DNA of 64,000 bases from Theileria orientalis strain Shintoku (lineage: Eukaryota > Apicomplexa > Aconoidasida > Piroplasmida > Theileriidae). The stretch covers positions 674,001 through 738,000 of the forward strand of contig NC_025262.1 of NCBI RefSeq assembly GCF_000740895.1. Direction: 5' to 3'. Positions 21,001 to 31,561 of this stretch are shown piece after piece (the first letter of the stretch is position 1; every line of letters starts with the position of its first letter). The translations under genes and the position numbers were made by a program. The notes below the pieces were generated by a model that had not been told where the DNA came from, made no database searches, and worked only from the letters and a program-made list of their open reading frames with translations.

Positions 21001-23443
21001 GAACTGGAGTAACTTGCAGATAATCTTGAAAAACGAGGAGAGAATGACAAGTGAAGTGTCAATAAGGACCTTCGAGGACGACCTGATCAAGTGCCTTAAG
21101 ACCCACGTGGATTTCATACTGAACATGAGCGAGAGTTACACGAGGCTGAAGGCGCTCCAGTTCAAACTTATGTCGATGGTGAAGGACTTCTGCTCGCTGC
21201 TGGGGAGCAAAAACAAGGAGATCGTCTACTCGAAGAACCTGCTCGGGCCCTTCAAGTCGAAAATGTCGCAAATAGAGAAGCTGGTGGAAATACTGTTCTT
21301 GCAGCCTGCGTATTTCATGAGATTGGCACTGTTCTCTTCGAACGTTGACATGGTGGCGAAGGTTATACAGCACGTGAGTTGAAAACGAATGACTGTTCTC
21401 AGGTGTACCACGACCTATGCATTCCACGAGTGCACAACCAGTTTTTTGCGCTGCTGAGGTCGCTTTTGAGGGAGGAGATACAGCTGTTCTTTAAGCCTTC
21501 GAACCCACTGAACGCATCGTTCTCGCCGTTCGCAAGGATCCTGAAGAGTTACGCCTTTATGAAGTACCTCGCAGTGGAGAACGCGCACCTGTTTCTATCA
21601 GTTCACAACAAGGAGTAGGTTTCTAAGCTCATTTGCATTTTCAGCTCGGTTGTATCGCATTTCGCACAGACGGGGCACAATTTGCTCATCCCGGATGAAA
21701 ACTTTGGTATTGAGTTGAATGTAATAGTTTTCTTTAGACCCCAAGGAAACGAAGAAGTTTAGGGAGGGCATGAGCCACTTCGGGTCGTTCATAATATTCC
21801 TGAGCTCAGTGTTGTCGAACATGGTGGTCCACAAGAACATTCGCCTCCTGCTCATTCAGATGCACAGGATGGTCAAGGACAAGATACCGATAGAGTGGGC
21901 GTCGCCAAGCGTCCCCCTGGAGTACCTGTCAATATTCCCGCTGATTCCGGTCTTCGTGTACGCAGTAATCCAGCCGTTCTTTAAGCAGCCGAATGAAATC
22001 GCGGAGTTGTGTGACCTTCCAGCGATAACGGACGAGGGCCTGCTAAAGAACCTGTCTGTAGTTTCCGAATACTTCGAGTACATCGTGAACCCGAAGCTGT
22101 CTATGCCGCCGATGCCTAAGCAGCTGACTTCCATCGCCCAGAGCATGTACAGCAACCTTTCGAAGCTGTTTCTGGAGTACATAAAGTCGATTCTGCACGC
22201 CGAGGACAACTTCTACATCGACATCACGATGGACACCTTCAAGAGCCACTTTGACACTGAGTACCTGGACGTGAACATCGAGGCGCACGTGCTCGCGCAG
22301 CTGGTGAACCTGTGTCACCTGTCGCAGCACTACCTCAACCTCTCGGCGCACGACCCCCTGGTTAGGCTCGTCTCAGGGATCTCTGGCACCAAGAAGATAT
22401 CCGCGAACGATCTGGTGTACAGCGAGGACTTCGTGTCGCAGCTTGAGGCGAGCAAGTACACCGTGAACATAAAGGTGGACCACAGGTTCATGGTCCACGA
22501 CAAGAACATGTCCTTCTGCACGTACTCGAACACCTTCGTGCCACAGCGGCTCGCTTACAGGCAGAGCACGTACTCCGAGGACTGCATCAAGTACATATCG
22601 CTGATCGTCAGGTACTCGCCCATGGGCAAGTTCGACCCCCGGAAGGTCCTGCAAAACGCCCTCGTCTCCCTGGACGACCTCGAGGTCAAGTACGGCACCT
22701 ACGACGACCTGATAGACGAAATGCACCTGAAGTCGAAGTACTTCTCAAGCCTGAAAAACCCTGACTTCAAGAGCGCCGAGGTGGCCAAGGAAGCCTTCGA
22801 GGTCCTTCAGAAGCTCAAGAGCCAGAACACGACGCCCAGGGCCCTCGTCAAGAGCCTGCTTGAGAAGCTGCTCGAGCGGGTGCGGCACCGGAGGTACCTG
22901 CTCTACATCTACCAGCACCAGAACGAGATTGAGCAGTGCCGGCGCAGCTTCGAGGCCTCCGTCGCCTACCGGATCCAGTACCTCACCGAGTGCATAAACT
23001 CCGTGGTCTACGACTACGCCGAGCCCTGCATCAAAAAGGCCTCGATAAAGCACAACGTCACGTTGTTCTCGCCCAGCGCCAAGAAGGTCGTGGAGCGCAA
23101 GAAGAAAGAGTCCTCGTTCCGCGAGCACGGGTGCCTCGAGCTGTACCGAAACGGGATTCTAATTCCTGACGACACCGTCACGACCCACATGTTCAACCGG
23201 CTCAGGATGTTCTTCTCCGCCAACATTGACACTGGCTGCTTTATCACCCTCAGTGGCGTCGACCCTTCCTCCAGCAACCAGGAGTACATGTTTCTCAGCT
23301 TCGAGCTGCTGCAGAGGCTCGTCGACTCTTCCAACAGTGGCTACCACCCCGTCTTCGTCAGCGGCGCCTACCCCTTCGGGATGTTTCTCATAAAGGCTTC
23401 TTTTCTCGTTGACACTTTCATGTCTCTTTTAAGAAACTACTGA
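18025..23443 (+). CDS. RCC1-repeat protein fused to an IQGAP-type RasGAP-like region
   Basis: Thirteen exons join in frame: 18025-18775, 18805-19049, 19117-19383, 19417-19668, 19698-20094, 20127-20473, 20505-20662, 20706-20796, 20828-20899, 20933-21373, 21403-21614, 21645-21706 and 21738-23443, giving 1,666 residues. Residues 1 to about 840 are RCC1 propeller repeats: many copies of YSWG or YTWG followed by GxLG, and AGSRHSMAL or ACGSNHSLAI blades, enough for two propellers. Residues about 1010-1230 resemble the RasGAP fold of IQGAP proteins: LLRSLLREEIQLFF, then VHKNIRLLLIQMHRMVKDKI, then FVYAVIQPFFKQPNEIAELC. A charged helical stretch near 1470-1510 (LLEKLLERVRHRRYLLYIYQ) resembles the RasGAP C-terminal region. 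The RCC1 call is sure; the GAP call is moderate, and no clear arginine finger is seen. The first ATG at 18025 follows an in-frame GTG at 18013. Confidence 0.82.
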
Positions 23444-23454
23444 CTGCTTTTACT

Positions 23455-23600
23455 GTGGTTGTTTTTACCACGGTTAACGCTCTGGCCTCCGTTAGTGTAT
23501 TCACCACCTTTGGTGTTCTGGTCGCCGTTAGTGTTTTCACCAAGGTTACTAATGACCACGGTCATTGCCATCAACGTTAATGCTTTCACCACCCTTACTT
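23455..23600. repeat. Degenerate short repeat in a convergent spacer
   Basis: Between the RCC1 gene and the translocator, the plus strand repeats a loosely conserved core of the form CGTTAGTGTnTTCACCA separated by GG- or CC-rich linkers, about four copies. A minus-strand frame over it reads as imperfect ENTNGG-like peptide repeats but shows no sign of being a gene. Confidence 0.45.
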
Positions 23601-23674
23601 GTTGCTTCAACGCAGTGTAACATACCACACTATAAACATCATACCTAGCTCACGTACCATGTACTGTATAGATA

Positions 23675-24727
23675 TTACTTTAGTATTGAGTAGAAGAATG
23701 CTCCTGCCAGTGCGATTGCTATGCCCAAAACCCCTCTCCTCGTCACCTTGTAGTTGAACTTGAACACTGCCGTGGTTATGAGCACTATTCTCTTGAGTGT
23801 GTTTGCTATTGCGTGGGACAGCTGGTTGATCTCCCCCAGGCACATGAACGCGAAGTCGTTGCACAGGAAGTAGCAGACGCAGGAGCCGAATGCCCGCAGC
23901 AGGAAGACCTGCTTGTCCTTGGGCGTCATCTTGGCCGTGCCGTTAACCCAGTAGGGCACCCAGTGCTTCGACTCGGTCACGTACGCCAGCGCCATCGAGC
24001 CCACTGAGGCCACCAGCGTCAGGACCATGTATATGTTACTCGCGTCCAGGTTTTTGCCCAGCTCGTTTTTGTTCTTCATCGTCATCTTCGCGAAGATCGC
24101 CCGCACTGAGCTTCCTGCGTTCGACATCATTGCGAACCAGAAGGCCGGCCAGCTGAAGCTCACGTCCTTGTACGAGGCCATGCCCACTCCCACCACCACC
24201 GGCACCAGCGAGACGTATGCGAGCGCGTTGTAGACCTCCCTCAGGAATATCAGCGAGAAGACCGCAGTCACCAGCGGCTCCAGCGCCTTGATGATGTGTG
24301 TGAACGACACTGCTCCTATGCCCATCGACACCACTGCTCCCAGGTGTACGAACAGGTGGCACAGCCCCTGAGGGACAAATACCTTGAAAAAGACTCCCTT
24401 CGACTTAAACGACGGCTTCTCTCTCAGCCCCGTTCCCCAGTAGAGTGCTGCGAACAGCCAGCCCACTGTCAGCTGCAGCGAGCTAAGTGTCCACGGCAGC
24501 GGGACTGCGTTGAGGATAACCTTGTTTTCCACCACGTACAGTGCGTTAAGACCATACCAGCCCAGGAACATCACGAGCAGCTTCCCCGAGAATTTGGGCA
24601 GCGATACGTACTTTTTTAGTGCATCTTTTTTTTGCGTGAATGACGACGGAGGCAGCAGTGTGTCCAGGTCTGACAGGTTATTGTCGAACAAATACTCTCC
24701 CTTCTGGTCCTTACTATTTGCCGACAT
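23675..24727 (-). CDS. Plastid-type phosphate/triose-phosphate translocator
   Basis: A single-exon 350-residue membrane protein of the drug/metabolite transporter superfamily, triose-phosphate translocator family. About ten hydrophobic helices begin after an 80-residue hydrophilic N-terminus. Family signatures are VVENKVILNAVPLPWTLSSL near the start, SFTHIIKALEPLVTAVFSLI in the middle and SHAIANTLKRIVLITTAVF near the end, including the paired Lys and Arg residues that bind phosphorylated substrates. In apicomplexans such carriers sit in apicoplast membranes and exchange phosphate with triose phosphates or phosphoenolpyruvate, feeding isoprenoid synthesis. No clear cleavable leader is present, which fits an outer apicoplast membrane location, but this is inference. 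The ATG at 24727 is the only sensible start. Confidence 0.92.
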   Translation of the reverse strand: MSANSKDQKGEYLFDNNLSDLDTLLPPSSFTQKKDALKKYVSLPKFSGKLLVMFLGWYGLNALYVVENKVILNAVPLPWTLSSLQLTVGWLFAALYWGTGLREKPSFKSKGVFFKVFVPQGLCHLFVHLGAVVSMGIGAVSFTHIIKALEPLVTAVFSLIFLREVYNALAYVSLVPVVVGVGMASYKDVSFSWPAFWFAMMSNAGSSVRAIFAKMTMKNKNELGKNLDASNIYMVLTLVASVGSMALAYVTESKHWVPYWVNGTAKMTPKDKQVFLLRAFGSCVCYFLCNDFAFMCLGEINQLSHAIANTLKRIVLITTAVFKFNYKVTRRGVLGIAIALAGAFFYSILK

Positions 24728-25894
24728 TTTATTGCAAAGCAGCTAGCTAAACTGAAATATATACGGTTGAGTACTTAAAACAATGATAAAGTACAAAGTG
24801 CTACGACAAACTAGAATCATACACAACTCCTGATTAAAGACTCAATGTGTAAGATTCCATAAATAAACAACGGATTCCAGTGTCGAAAATAAAATAATTT
24901 GAGCTGATAAACCGATTTTTAAAAGTATTATATATCGTTCAATCACCTTTTCATTATAGAATCCTGACTTAAGAAAACTCTTAGGAAAATTTATTACAGA
25001 CTAACACACTTCACGGAAGTGGACAGATGTGCTAATCAATGTGTAGATTCCAAATGTGAATAGAATTCAGATAAGCAGAATAATTATGTTATGTATATTT
25101 AATGTCAACTGGGGTTGTAGGTTAATAGACAATCAAATAGTCAATTTAATCAGATATTAAGTGTATTAAATAAACGATAATAACTGTGTAATATATATTC
25201 TAAAGTGAGATGATGTAGAACATAAGGCGATAATATACATATTGTCATTACACACATAAACAAAAGATTCCATAATTTTTAAAAAACTTAAATATAATTT
25301 CTAATAATCAAATTGATTAATGTGTCAATTATGAGTCATCTATAATATTTTAAAGAATACATATTACAAGCAATAAATAATTTTGTATTGATAATAAATT
25401 AACCACTGGTTAGCTATATTTAAATCAACTTTAAATAAACAAAACTGTCGAATTAAGAACAGTAAACTGATATAAAATTTATCTAATAATTTGTATTAGT
25501 TTTAATATTTATATTACACATCATCAAATGTTACATGGCTTTATAAAATGATCTGTATAATTTAATGTTTTATATCATGAAATTTAATTGATAAATTTAC
25601 ATTTGATTCTTAAATAAATAATTTATCATAAATAATATAAAATAATATGAAGTCCAAATGCACAATATTTTTATACTACAGTTAGTGTTTTCATTATAAC
25701 CAACTTGTATTTTAACATTGCACATAAATTTGTGTTTCAGATTTAAATTAAACTTAATTTTTATTCATTTGATTCAATAATATAGCTTTAATTGCATCCA
25801 CTCTGTAAATTATTTGATTGTTTTTTAATATACACTCTTCTCACATTATATGATGATTATAAGATCTATTTTCTTAAATTTCAACTAAGCAATT
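24728..25894. other. Long AT-rich divergent intergenic region
   Basis: Almost 1.2 kb between the starts of the translocator gene (minus) and the App1-like gene (plus). No open frame of note, no tRNA and no tandem repeat. It is extremely AT-rich and is expected to hold two promoters. Confidence 0.6.
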
Positions 25895-27165
25895 ATGGAT
25901 GAATATGATAATATAAAATCACATTCAGATGTTGCTCCGATTCCGATTCATCCACTGGTTCAAGATTCCACAAACACATCTATTCAGAATGAATATAAAG
26001 CCGAGAGCGTCCAAGATACTCAGGTTGAAGAGATAGCCTCTAAACTTGAATCTTCATTGATTAACGATAATCAATCCACTCAACCGCAGTTTGATCACCC
26101 AAAGACCGCTCTCTCTATCGCGCTGGTATGTTAACACATTAGACCATAATTATGTTTAGAACAATGTTCAGACTAACACAAGGCCAGTAACACACAGGGT
26201 GGTCGACATTCTGGACAAGTCAATAGATTGGGGGCCGACACAGGTACGTTCATAGAGTGAATAAAAGCATCAGGTGATTATCGACATCGACGATACGGTA
26301 AAGTCCAGCGGAGGATATAAGCTCTTTAATGTCCCCCTAGGAGGAGTGGATACACAATACGGCCGAGGAGAACTGTATCCAGGCTCATTTCAATTTATAT
26401 TGGAGCTATCCATGCATAAAATGGGTAGGAACAAGAAGCCTCTACTTCTATCGGTACTAACAACGAGAATTCCACAGGTGCCAATCACGGTGGATTCGGC
26501 GCTTAATATGCGGCTGAGAGAGGTTGCGGAGCGCCGAGGAGTCTTAAACTGGGGGATCGACTGCAACAATAAAATCCTCTACTCCACTCTGAGAGAGTGG
26601 GTGTTCAACGAGGCGCGGGGAGAGAAGAAATTTGTCAACTTCAGGAAGCTCCTCAAGTTCGTGTCGAACGAAAACGCAAACGCACGCTATATATGGATCG
26701 GGGACACGGGAGACAGGGATCTCGAGGCGGGAGAGATGATGATCAAGTATTTCCCGGGGAAGATAAGGGCGGTCTTCATGCACTGCGTGTCGAACGCGGA
26801 CGGATTAGCGAACGGCATGCCCAACGACTACTACCTCAAGTCAGTGCCAGTTTTGTTCTTTAAGACGTACGTGGGAGCCGCGAAGAAGGCGGTGGAGCAC
26901 GGACTGCTGAACCACAACGCACTCTCCAGAGTGCTCGTGAGGGCGGTGCTGGACCTGAACGACAATACGACGTCCGACCACTCAAAATGGAAAGATTTGA
27001 TCAAGGATATCCTGGTATGTTAAAAACACACATCTGAGCAAATATGCGCTTTTTTAGGAGGTGGAAGAAATCGCGAATCTGAAAAGGTACGAGGCAGCAC
27101 TCGTCGTGAAGACCAGGTCAATTATAGAGTCGAAAATACGGGAATTATCGCAGTCCATAATATAA
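25895..27165 (+). CDS. App1-like phosphatase domain protein (DUF2183 family)
   Basis: Four exons, 25895-26125, 26160-26243, 26274-27014 and 27058-27165, give 387 residues. The N-terminal 100 residues are acidic and disordered. Exon 3 opens with VIIDIDDTVKSSG, a DxDxT haloacid-dehalogenase motif placed as in yeast App1 phosphatidate phosphatase. Further on, YIWIGDTGDRDLEAGEMM, followed by FPGKIRAVFMH, matches the App1 motif GDSGEKD and its neighbouring strand. The HAD aspartates are present, so it should be a metal-dependent phosphatase. Phosphatidate as substrate is known for yeast App1 but only inferred here. The first exon's link to exon 3 relies on a short 84-nt exon that keeps frame. Confidence 0.75.
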
Positions 27166-27452
27166 AGTGCCTTGTAACACGAAGAGTCTCCCCTAATTTT
27201 TGCTAAAATTTATTGTACGTAGCAATAGCACATGTATTTATGAGCGGCACAACAATCTGAAGAAATTGTCATTTCTCTCATATAAATTTACCATTACGTG
27301 TACTATATTTTTAAAAAAATTTAATAGTTAATTAAATTCACTTTATTGTACTATATTCCCCCGGTTTACTAATTCAGCAGTATGTGTGACCACTTGTCTA
27401 CACATTTACACTTTCGTCCCCTTCTTCTTCACACAAATAGCAAAACACTGCA

Positions 27453-30400
27453 ATGGATGTAGAAACGGTTTGTAGAGATTTCGTTTTTTCTCTCAAAAAT
27501 GACAATACTGTGCCCTTCGACATGTATACTCTCATCGATGCCCATACACGAGGCCTGCTCGAGGATAAACTCGATTTCCCGGACGATAAGTTAGACATTT
27601 TATATGAAGAGTACGCTAGCAACTATACAAACGATGAAAGGGTGTACGATGTGTTCGCCTCGTGCTTCGTTAACAGAGGCATGTGGAGAAGAGCACGCTC
27701 AGCCCTCTTATCGAGACTGTACTTCCTGGAAAAGGACTCGGAGGAGTATAAATCGGCCACCAAAAAGCTCAATTTGGTCGAGGAGAATGTGGTGTCAGAG
27801 CTTATACCGCTGCCAAGTTCCATGGTGGAAAGGCTGTTCTTGAGGGAGCACGAGTACAATTTTAAGTCCTGGAGGTCTAAAATGTACCACACACAAGTGC
27901 TGGCTCCACACACCTACGGGACCCTGAACCAGAAGAACACGTTTGTGTCGATTAGCAGTACCACTTTGAAGTCGGGAGTTCTGCTGTTCAAGACGACGCC
28001 GGTGGCGGTGGCGCCCTGGGCAATTAAGCCGACGGGGCAAACGGACGCGAACATGTGCAAGGGGAGAGTGTACTGCTGTTTTCATTGTCTGGCGCTGGTA
28101 AACAAGCCCTGCGACAACACGCGCGAGGACAGGAGGCTCGTCGCATGCCCGAAGCACCCGAGGGAGTGCAACTACTTCTTCTGCTCGAAGGAGTGTTTTC
28201 TGAAAAACGGAGCTGTGCACTCGATGGAGTGCGAACACCTAATAAAGCTGCAAAAGTTCTCTGAATATTATTTGAACCCGGCGATCGTGCTGCTGGTCTC
28301 GAGAGTCCTGATCAAGTGCAGGCTCAACATGGACAGCACGAGTCGAGTCTGCGAGCTCGACGAAGAGCGCGGAGCCACCACGGAGCTGCTCGACTCCCTG
28401 CTCAACTACTACGTCGACTACTCGTTTCTCAGGCTGCACCACCCGCGGGTGTTGGACGAGGTGAACAGGTTCGCCTCGTTCTTGCTGGACACTCTGGGCT
28501 TCGATTTCTGCCTGCACCTGACCACGCGGGAGCTGGCCCACATCACCACCGTGGTCTGGATAACCAGCGTTCCCTTCACGTCATATCTGAACTACTCGAC
28601 TGAGTCCGAGGATGTGACTGGGGGCACACTCTTCACGTTTAAGATACTGCAGTTTAAGCAGTCGCACGCGCCGAACTGCGTGGCCCACTTCGACGAGGGG
28701 AAGCTCACGGTGAGATCGATTTATGAGATAGCGCCAGGCACGGAACTGACGATAAGCACGTTCCTCGACAAGTACCTGCCGCCCTTCATCCAGACTAGGA
28801 GGTTCTGGTCAGTGGGATCGCTGTTTTCAGCGCAGCAGAACGAAAAATTGAGCACGAACGCCAAGTTCAACGACCTCACCTCTATCAGGTGTAGAAAGTG
28901 CATAAATTCGTACTGTTACACGAAGGGCTATGTAAAAACGCCAGATTGTGGGATGGAAATGCTGGATGCCAATTTTGGTATCGGCTGCAGGCCTAGTAGC
29001 GATTCTGCACAGACGGCATCGGAGTACGTGAACTACCAGTGGGAGTGCGATCAATGCTCGTATCCGGATGCTGACGAGCTCGACCTTTTGCAGAACAAAG
29101 CGGAACACCTGTTCTCTAAGGCGCAGAAACTCTACTTCGAGGGCGAGTTTCTGCAGTCCAAGAACCGCCTGCTCGAGTTCGTGAGCAACTGGGCGGGCGT
29201 GCTGCATCCTGCGCACTACCTGATGTACAACGCGTACCTGATGCTGGCGGGCATGCTAATGAATAAGCCGGGAGGGAACATACACGAGTCCCTGGTGTAC
29301 CTGCGGAAGGCGCTGATACAGGCCGAGAGAATGCTGCCCATCGTCTGCCACGAGAAGGCGTACCTCTACGACAGGCTCGCGGACTATGTTCTCAGGGTCA
29401 AGGGCTGCACGCGGCTCAAGAGCGCCGAGTACAACCAGACGAAGCAGCTCATCATGAGCTCGCTTTACAACTGCGTGTGGAACTGGACGGTAATATCAGG
29501 CACGGACTCGTACCAGGCGAAGTCAGCGATGCAGAAGTGCAGGAGCGTGGCGTTCTCACTTAACATTCACACGTTCCCGCTGTCGAAGGAGTTCGTGATC
29601 AACGTCCCGAGCAAGTACTCGGTGCTCTTCAGGGCAGCCACAGGCTCAAAAGTGATTCCGAAGTCGTTTTCAGCAAAACTGGCAAAGGATAACATCGGGC
29701 ACGATAAGTCTGAGCAGTTGTCGGAGACCTACTCAGTGGACGACGTAGCCTCGATGGCGTTCTGCGCAGCTCAAAGCGGCGAGTACGACGCCATCGTGCT
29801 GGACATTTTGACGACGATACAGGCGTATGGAATTCACCAGTTGGGCACGGGACTCTCGGTAGTGGGAATTATCGCGTCCAACTTTAACCTGGACTTCCTG
29901 AGCGCAATGTTAAATTCAATCCACGATCGCACGAAACAGCACCTGGATTTTATAAGCAAATCTGGTGAAGCCAAGAGCGAAGAGGCAGAAAAGGCTCTTG
30001 GAGGTGGAGGAACGAATAAAGGTGCCAACGGAGGAAGAAGGCAGGCAGAGTTCAATCAGGAGGCAGTGAGGGCAGGGTCGTATGTGGTAAATTTGGCGTA
30101 CTCGGTTTTCGGCGCCAACGAACTGGGGATTGACCCGCTCATCGCGCTTATTAGCAGCCCGTATCCGACGATGGAGAACAAAGAGTCTGAGATCGCAATG
30201 TACGCGAACACCGAGAGGGCAATGGTGAACTTGCTGTTGACGTACGGCAAGAAGATCAGGAATCTTCTGAAGGATTACAGGGATCTGATCAGTCAGAGGG
30301 CAGCGCCAGCTGATTTCTACGCGTTTCTGAGCTCCGACACCGACTTTCAGAGGATCCTGATCAACAGGACGACAAATCAGATGCTAGGATCGCAGACGCC

Positions 30401-31208
30401 GCTGCACTACGCATCCTCAAAGGGCAAGACTGAGGTGGTAGAGGTGCTGCTGAAGCACGGCGCGCCAGTCAACAGCCTCACGCACGAAGGAGCGACTGCC
30501 CTTCACCTGGCGGCACTCAATGGGCACCTGGAAGTGGTCAAGCTCCTGGTCAACAGCCGCGCGAGCCTCCAGCTATCGCTGAAAACGGGAGAAACGCCAC
30601 TGCACCTAGCCATATACGGCTTACACGTGGACGTGGTCGCCTTCCTCGTTGACCTTTATAGGGACCAAAATCTGCAGAGCATGAAGGGGCCCTCGTTGTG
30701 GCACGCCCTGGTGTGCGGCATATTTAGGGAAGACGACCAGAGGGCGCCGAAAGACCTCAAGGAACCACCGCAGCCGTTCGAGAATGTGATCGGCCGCTTA
30801 TCGCTGGCAGTTGAAATGGCGAAGCTGCTCGTGCAGAAGGCGGAGACTGAGAAGTGGCTGAGCACGTACGTCTGGGCGAACCATCTGCCCTCGCAGCTGC
30901 TGCAGCAGCTCTGGGACCGCGCCTTCGAGTCAAGCTCGCTCTTCTACTTCCCCAAGAGGGCTCCCACGGTCTACGTCGTGTCGAACCCGAGGGGCGTGAT
31001 GGAGTCGCCGATGAAAACGCTGCAAACGCCGGATTCTAACGGAAAGGCAGGCCTCTACGGGTCGCTGAAGGCGTCCAAGTACAACGTGAATAACTACAAC
31101 GAGCTCAACCAGAAGAACGACGCTGTGTTTAGCGCAGCAAGGACCTTCCACTTCCTCGTGGAAATTATTAAGAAGATGGAGGAACAGTGTGCGAATTTAA
31201 ACCAGTAG
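27453..31208 (+). CDS. SMYD-like SET/MYND protein with ankyrin repeats
   Basis: A single-exon gene of 1,251 residues. A MYND-type zinc finger with extra residues lies at about 207-262 (CFHCLALVNKPC, then CPKHPRECNYFFCSKECF, then HSMEC). It interrupts a split SET domain whose second half is at about 396-437: SHAPNCVAHFDEGKLTVRSI, then YEIAPGTELTIS. A post-SET cysteine cluster follows (IRCRKC near 479, WECDQC near 530). A helical TPR-like part spans about 540-700, and three ankyrin repeats lie at 978-1065 (TPLHYASSKGKTEVVEVLL, ATALHLAALNGHLEVVKLL, TPLHLAIYGLHVDVVAFL). SMYD enzymes methylate lysines on histones or cytosolic proteins. The usual NHSCxPN motif reads KQSHAPNC here, so the first Asn is lost and catalysis is uncertain. 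Confidence 0.88.
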   Translation: MDVETVCRDFVFSLKNDNTVPFDMYTLIDAHTRGLLEDKLDFPDDKLDILYEEYASNYTNDERVYDVFASCFVNRGMWRRARSALLSRLYFLEKDSEEYKSATKKLNLVEENVVSELIPLPSSMVERLFLREHEYNFKSWRSKMYHTQVLAPHTYGTLNQKNTFVSISSTTLKSGVLLFKTTPVAVAPWAIKPTGQTDANMCKGRVYCCFHCLALVNKPCDNTREDRRLVACPKHPRECNYFFCSKECFLKNGAVHSMECEHLIKLQKFSEYYLNPAIVLLVSRVLIKCRLNMDSTSRVCELDEERGATTELLDSLLNYYVDYSFLRLHHPRVLDEVNRFASFLLDTLGFDFCLHLTTRELAHITTVVWITSVPFTSYLNYSTESEDVTGGTLFTFKILQFKQSHAPNCVAHFDEGKLTVRSIYEIAPGTELTISTFLDKYLPPFIQTRRFWSVGSLFSAQQNEKLSTNAKFNDLTSIRCRKCINSYCYTKGYVKTPDCGMEMLDANFGIGCRPSSDSAQTASEYVNYQWECDQCSYPDADELDLLQNKAEHLFSKAQKLYFEGEFLQSKNRLLEFVSNWAGVLHPAHYLMYNAYLMLAGMLMNKPGGNIHESLVYLRKALIQAERMLPIVCHEKAYLYDRLADYVLRVKGCTRLKSAEYNQTKQLIMSSLYNCVWNWTVISGTDSYQAKSAMQKCRSVAFSLNIHTFPLSKEFVINVPSKYSVLFRAATGSKVIPKSFSAKLAKDNIGHDKSEQLSETYSVDDVASMAFCAAQSGEYDAIVLDILTTIQAYGIHQLGTGLSVVGIIASNFNLDFLSAMLNSIHDRTKQHLDFISKSGEAKSEEAEKALGGGGTNKGANGGRRQAEFNQEAVRAGSYVVNLAYSVFGANELGIDPLIALISSPYPTMENKESEIAMYANTERAMVNLLLTYGKKIRNLLKDYRDLISQRAAPADFYAFLSSDTDFQRILINRTTNQMLGSQTPLHYASSKGKTEVVEVLLKHGAPVNSLTHEGATALHLAALNGHLEVVKLLVNSRASLQLSLKTGETPLHLAIYGLHVDVVAFLVDLYRDQNLQSMKGPSLWHALVCGIFREDDQRAPKDLKEPPQPFENVIGRLSLAVEMAKLLVQKAETEKWLSTYVWANHLPSQLLQQLWDRAFESSSLFYFPKRAPTVYVVSNPRGVMESPMKTLQTPDSNGKAGLYGSLKASKYNVNNYNELNQKNDAVFSAARTFHFLVEIIKKMEEQCANLNQ

Positions 31209-31561
31209 CCGATTTCGACGCGGGTATTTTGATGAGCTTGACGCCGACTACGAATACATGTGCATACCAATCGGAATGCTGTGTGCTGCCACCTCAGGAT
31301 TATGAGGCTGCGTGTATATCGGCAGCCTCTTCATCAGCACATGTGATTATTCAAATATGAATAATATGTAATAAACTTGTATGTTCTTTTTATTTCACGC
31401 ATCCCCTCTGTGGATTTGTAAATGTAGTTTAGTTTACCACAATTTTTTTAAAGTTTAACGATTTTTTATCACCGGTTGTTATTTTAACTCTTAATATTGA
31501 TTTTTGATAACATATAGATATAATTTTATTCGTCAGCGCATATTTTAATAAATAAATTAAT
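31209..31561. other. AT-rich intergenic region
   Basis: About 350 bases between two plus-strand genes; the 3' two-thirds are very AT-rich. No gene or RNA is seen. Confidence 0.6.
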
